From Oscillospiraceae bacterium (GTDB lineage: Bacteria; Bacillota; Clostridia; Oscillospirales; Oscillospiraceae), in assembly GCA_015067565.1 (NCBI GenBank), contig SVMF01000011.1:1-64000 (forward strand): 64,000 nt of DNA, given 5' to 3'. The notes below the pieces were generated by a model. It saw only the letters and a list, made by a program, of their open reading frames with translations. It had not been told where the DNA came from and ran no database searches. Shown in pieces: positions 62,801 to 64,000 of this stretch. Made by a program: the position numbers and the translations under genes. Every line of letters starts with the position of its first letter. Positions within the stretch are counted from its first letter, which is position 1.

Positions 62801-63581
62801 TTTTTACCTCCATAAAATATAGTATTTGGAGTTATTGGGTCTAATTAATAGGGGAGTGGCCTCAAAATCCTTATAAACAAATTGAATCCAAGTAATCAAA
62901 CAAAATATTGGATATAAATCTTATAATCATGTCAGAAATTGATATATTTCGAACATATGTAAATCTTGTACCGCACATTCTGCTAAATGAATAGAAGAAA
63001 ATTCAAATGAAGCAAAACAATAATAGTTCTTATTTTATAATCTCATCCTAAATATATTAGCTTATGCTACAACACATCTCACAAAGAAAATGCCCCTCAT
63101 ATTAAATTCGCTGTCCTTTACTTCATGCGTAACCCTTGATCAAAAGCCCACGGAAGGAATGCAGTACGCACCGGAACAGCTCATTGCAAATATGAGTAAT
63201 AGAAGCTCTCAGAGCTTTCATACGGATAATGCATTATAAAGAAAATTCATAGCTTCGCAGAAACAACCCTGATATAGTAGTCATTTGAAGTAACAGACGC
63301 TGCAGTATGTAAGTTTCTATACAAATCATTATTTCACGATCCAAAAAATAATAACGATGCTCATACGTTCCAAATGATAACTATGCTCAAACGATCCAAT
63401 CGTCCCGGGAACAGCAACTGTCTCGTCCTAATAGCTATATTATAGCACAAGTAAACACAAAACGCAACAAAATTTTTATTTTGTTGCGTTTTATTTTGGT
63501 GCGATCAAAAATCCTCCCCACTCAACCGGTGGCAAAAATAGCTTTTCTTTTCTGAAAACAGAGTTGATCAACAGGGATTAA
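62801..63581. other. AT-rich gene-poor region
   Basis: About 780 bp with no convincing gene. The base composition is much richer in A/T than the rest of the window. It contains a short degenerate tandem repeat (63339-63401, units based on ACGATCCAA and ATGCTCA) and a strong hairpin at 63459-63492. A 48-codon frame from 63090 has no ribosome site or recognisable family. It looks like decayed mobile DNA. Confidence 0.6.
63459..63492. terminator. Perfect 15-bp AT-rich hairpin with T run
   Basis: AAAACGCAACAAAAT (63459-63473) pairs with 63478-63492 across a four-T loop. Both flanks are A/T rich, so it could end transcription on either strand. Confidence 0.65.
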
Positions 63582-63689
63582 ACGAAGACATTTAATCATC
63601 TGATTGATGATAGCATTCACTTCTACAACTATGAGCGTATTCAGAATAAAACTGGAGTGGCGCCGCTAACGCTTCGCCACTCCGCTTAA
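63582..63689 (+). pseudogene. C-terminal remnant of an IS3-family transposase
   Basis: A 35-residue open stretch, preceded in frame by a stop, reads TKTFNHLIDDSIHFYNYERI and then QNKTGVAPLTLRHSA. It matches the end of IS3/IS150-type integrase-core transposases (I-x-FYN-x-x-RIQ-x-K-x-G-x-x-P-x-x-x-R). The rest of the gene is absent. It lies between the AT-rich spacer and the inverted structured element. Confidence 0.75.
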
Positions 63690-63702
63690 AACTTAATATT
63701 CC

Positions 63703-63966
63703 TATTTAATGTCTGCTGAATAAGTCGCTACTGCGGCTTATTCGCACAGCGTTGCTGTGCAATCGTGCAAAAACGGCTCTTTTTAACCGTTTTGCACGAT
63801 TCAGACATGTAAACAATGCGTATTTTCGCACGAGCATCGCAACGCTCGTGCGAAATGTGCAAGGTTTTTAGCGGTTTTACCGCCAAAACCTTGCACTCGA
63901 ACAACGCAAAACAGCCCTGAAAGCTTTGGCTTGCAAGGGCTTTCGCGTTGTTCAGTACGCATTATT
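63703..63966 (-). repeat. Structured element, copy 2 (inverted)
   Basis: This 264-bp stretch is the reverse complement of 46716-46980. I find two differences: one A-to-G change in the first hairpin (equivalent to 46738) that keeps a G-U pair with 46774, and loss of one A in the 5' arm of the fourth hairpin. Both closing stems are identical to copy 1. The outside flanks differ between copies, so the element boundaries are well defined. Confidence 0.85.
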
Positions 63967-64000
63967 CAGCTGCTTTTTTGAGACGTCCTCATAAACTGTT

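Noticed and set aside
63090..63236. 48-codon frame MPLILNSLSFTSCV... in the AT-rich spacer
   Set aside because: There is no ribosome site, promoter or recognisable family, and the surrounding DNA looks decayed.

Overview
The window reads as chromosome from a spore-forming, strictly fermentative member of the Clostridia, most like the Oscillospiraceae/Ruminococcaceae gut lineages. The signs are sporulation genes (ylbJ, yqfC, yqfD, cwlD), the Firmicutes order yqfC-yqfD-phoH-ybeY-era-yqzL-recO, a T-box leader on valS, an NADH-linked electron-bifurcating type [FeFe] hydrogenase (hydABC) with Rex, and moderate GC. No rRNA, tRNA or CRISPR array was seen.

Layout. (1) 1-17.5 kb: core housekeeping and sporulation genes: a small Cys-rich protein and ylbJ on the minus strand, then on the plus strand yqfC, yqfD, phoH, ybeY, a GNAT enzyme, era, yqzL, recO, mutS2, an HPr-like protein, uvrC, rsmD, coaD, a coiled-coil protein, a phosphohexomutase and T-box-controlled valS. 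(2) 17.6-26.2 kb: two divergent genes for large secreted proteins, an 1826-residue protein with a caspase-like His/Cys dyad and a 979-residue GH25 muramidase. (3) 26.3-46.7 kb: a surface polysaccharide locus. It opens with an unusual trio (PqqD-like protein, S24/S26-like protein, NTP_transf_5 nucleotidyltransferase). It continues with a CapD/PglF-like dehydratase, an SDR, a PglC-like initiating transferase, a split transketolase, glycosyltransferases, a Vi-antigen-like dehydrogenase/epimerase pair, an EpsG/Wzy-like polymerase and modifying enzymes. One O-acyltransferase gene is broken by a single-base frameshift. The 41.6-44.8 kb part is AT-richer and looks recently acquired. (4) 46.7-47.3 kb: non-coding DNA built almost entirely of consecutive hairpins. 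(5) 47.3-52.4 kb, minus strand: hydC-hydB-hydA, rex and a TM1266-type regulator. (6) 52.6-61.2 kb, plus strand: an SOS-type promoter with a LexA box, a small unknown protein and dinB; then cwlD, radA, an ATP-grasp protein and a MoxR/DUF58/transglutaminase operon. (7) 61.2-64 kb: a HAD phosphatase and a tyrosine recombinase (minus), an AT-rich gene-poor stretch, the 3' remnant of an IS3-type transposase, and a second copy of the structured repeat.

The strongest candidate for something undescribed is the repeat. A 265-bp element at 46716-46980 recurs at 63703-63966 in inverted orientation with two differences that I could find. By eye it folds into two adjacent three-armed cloverleafs, each closed by a 7-8 bp stem. 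Next to the first copy, 46980-47291 can fold into a third three-armed domain bounded by imperfect inverted repeats, one of which contains the stop codon of the hydrogenase-associated regulator. The two copies face each other across about 16.7 kb that holds a tyrosine recombinase and a transposase remnant.

All calls come from reading the sequence and recalled family features. No database search, folding program or alignment tool was run.
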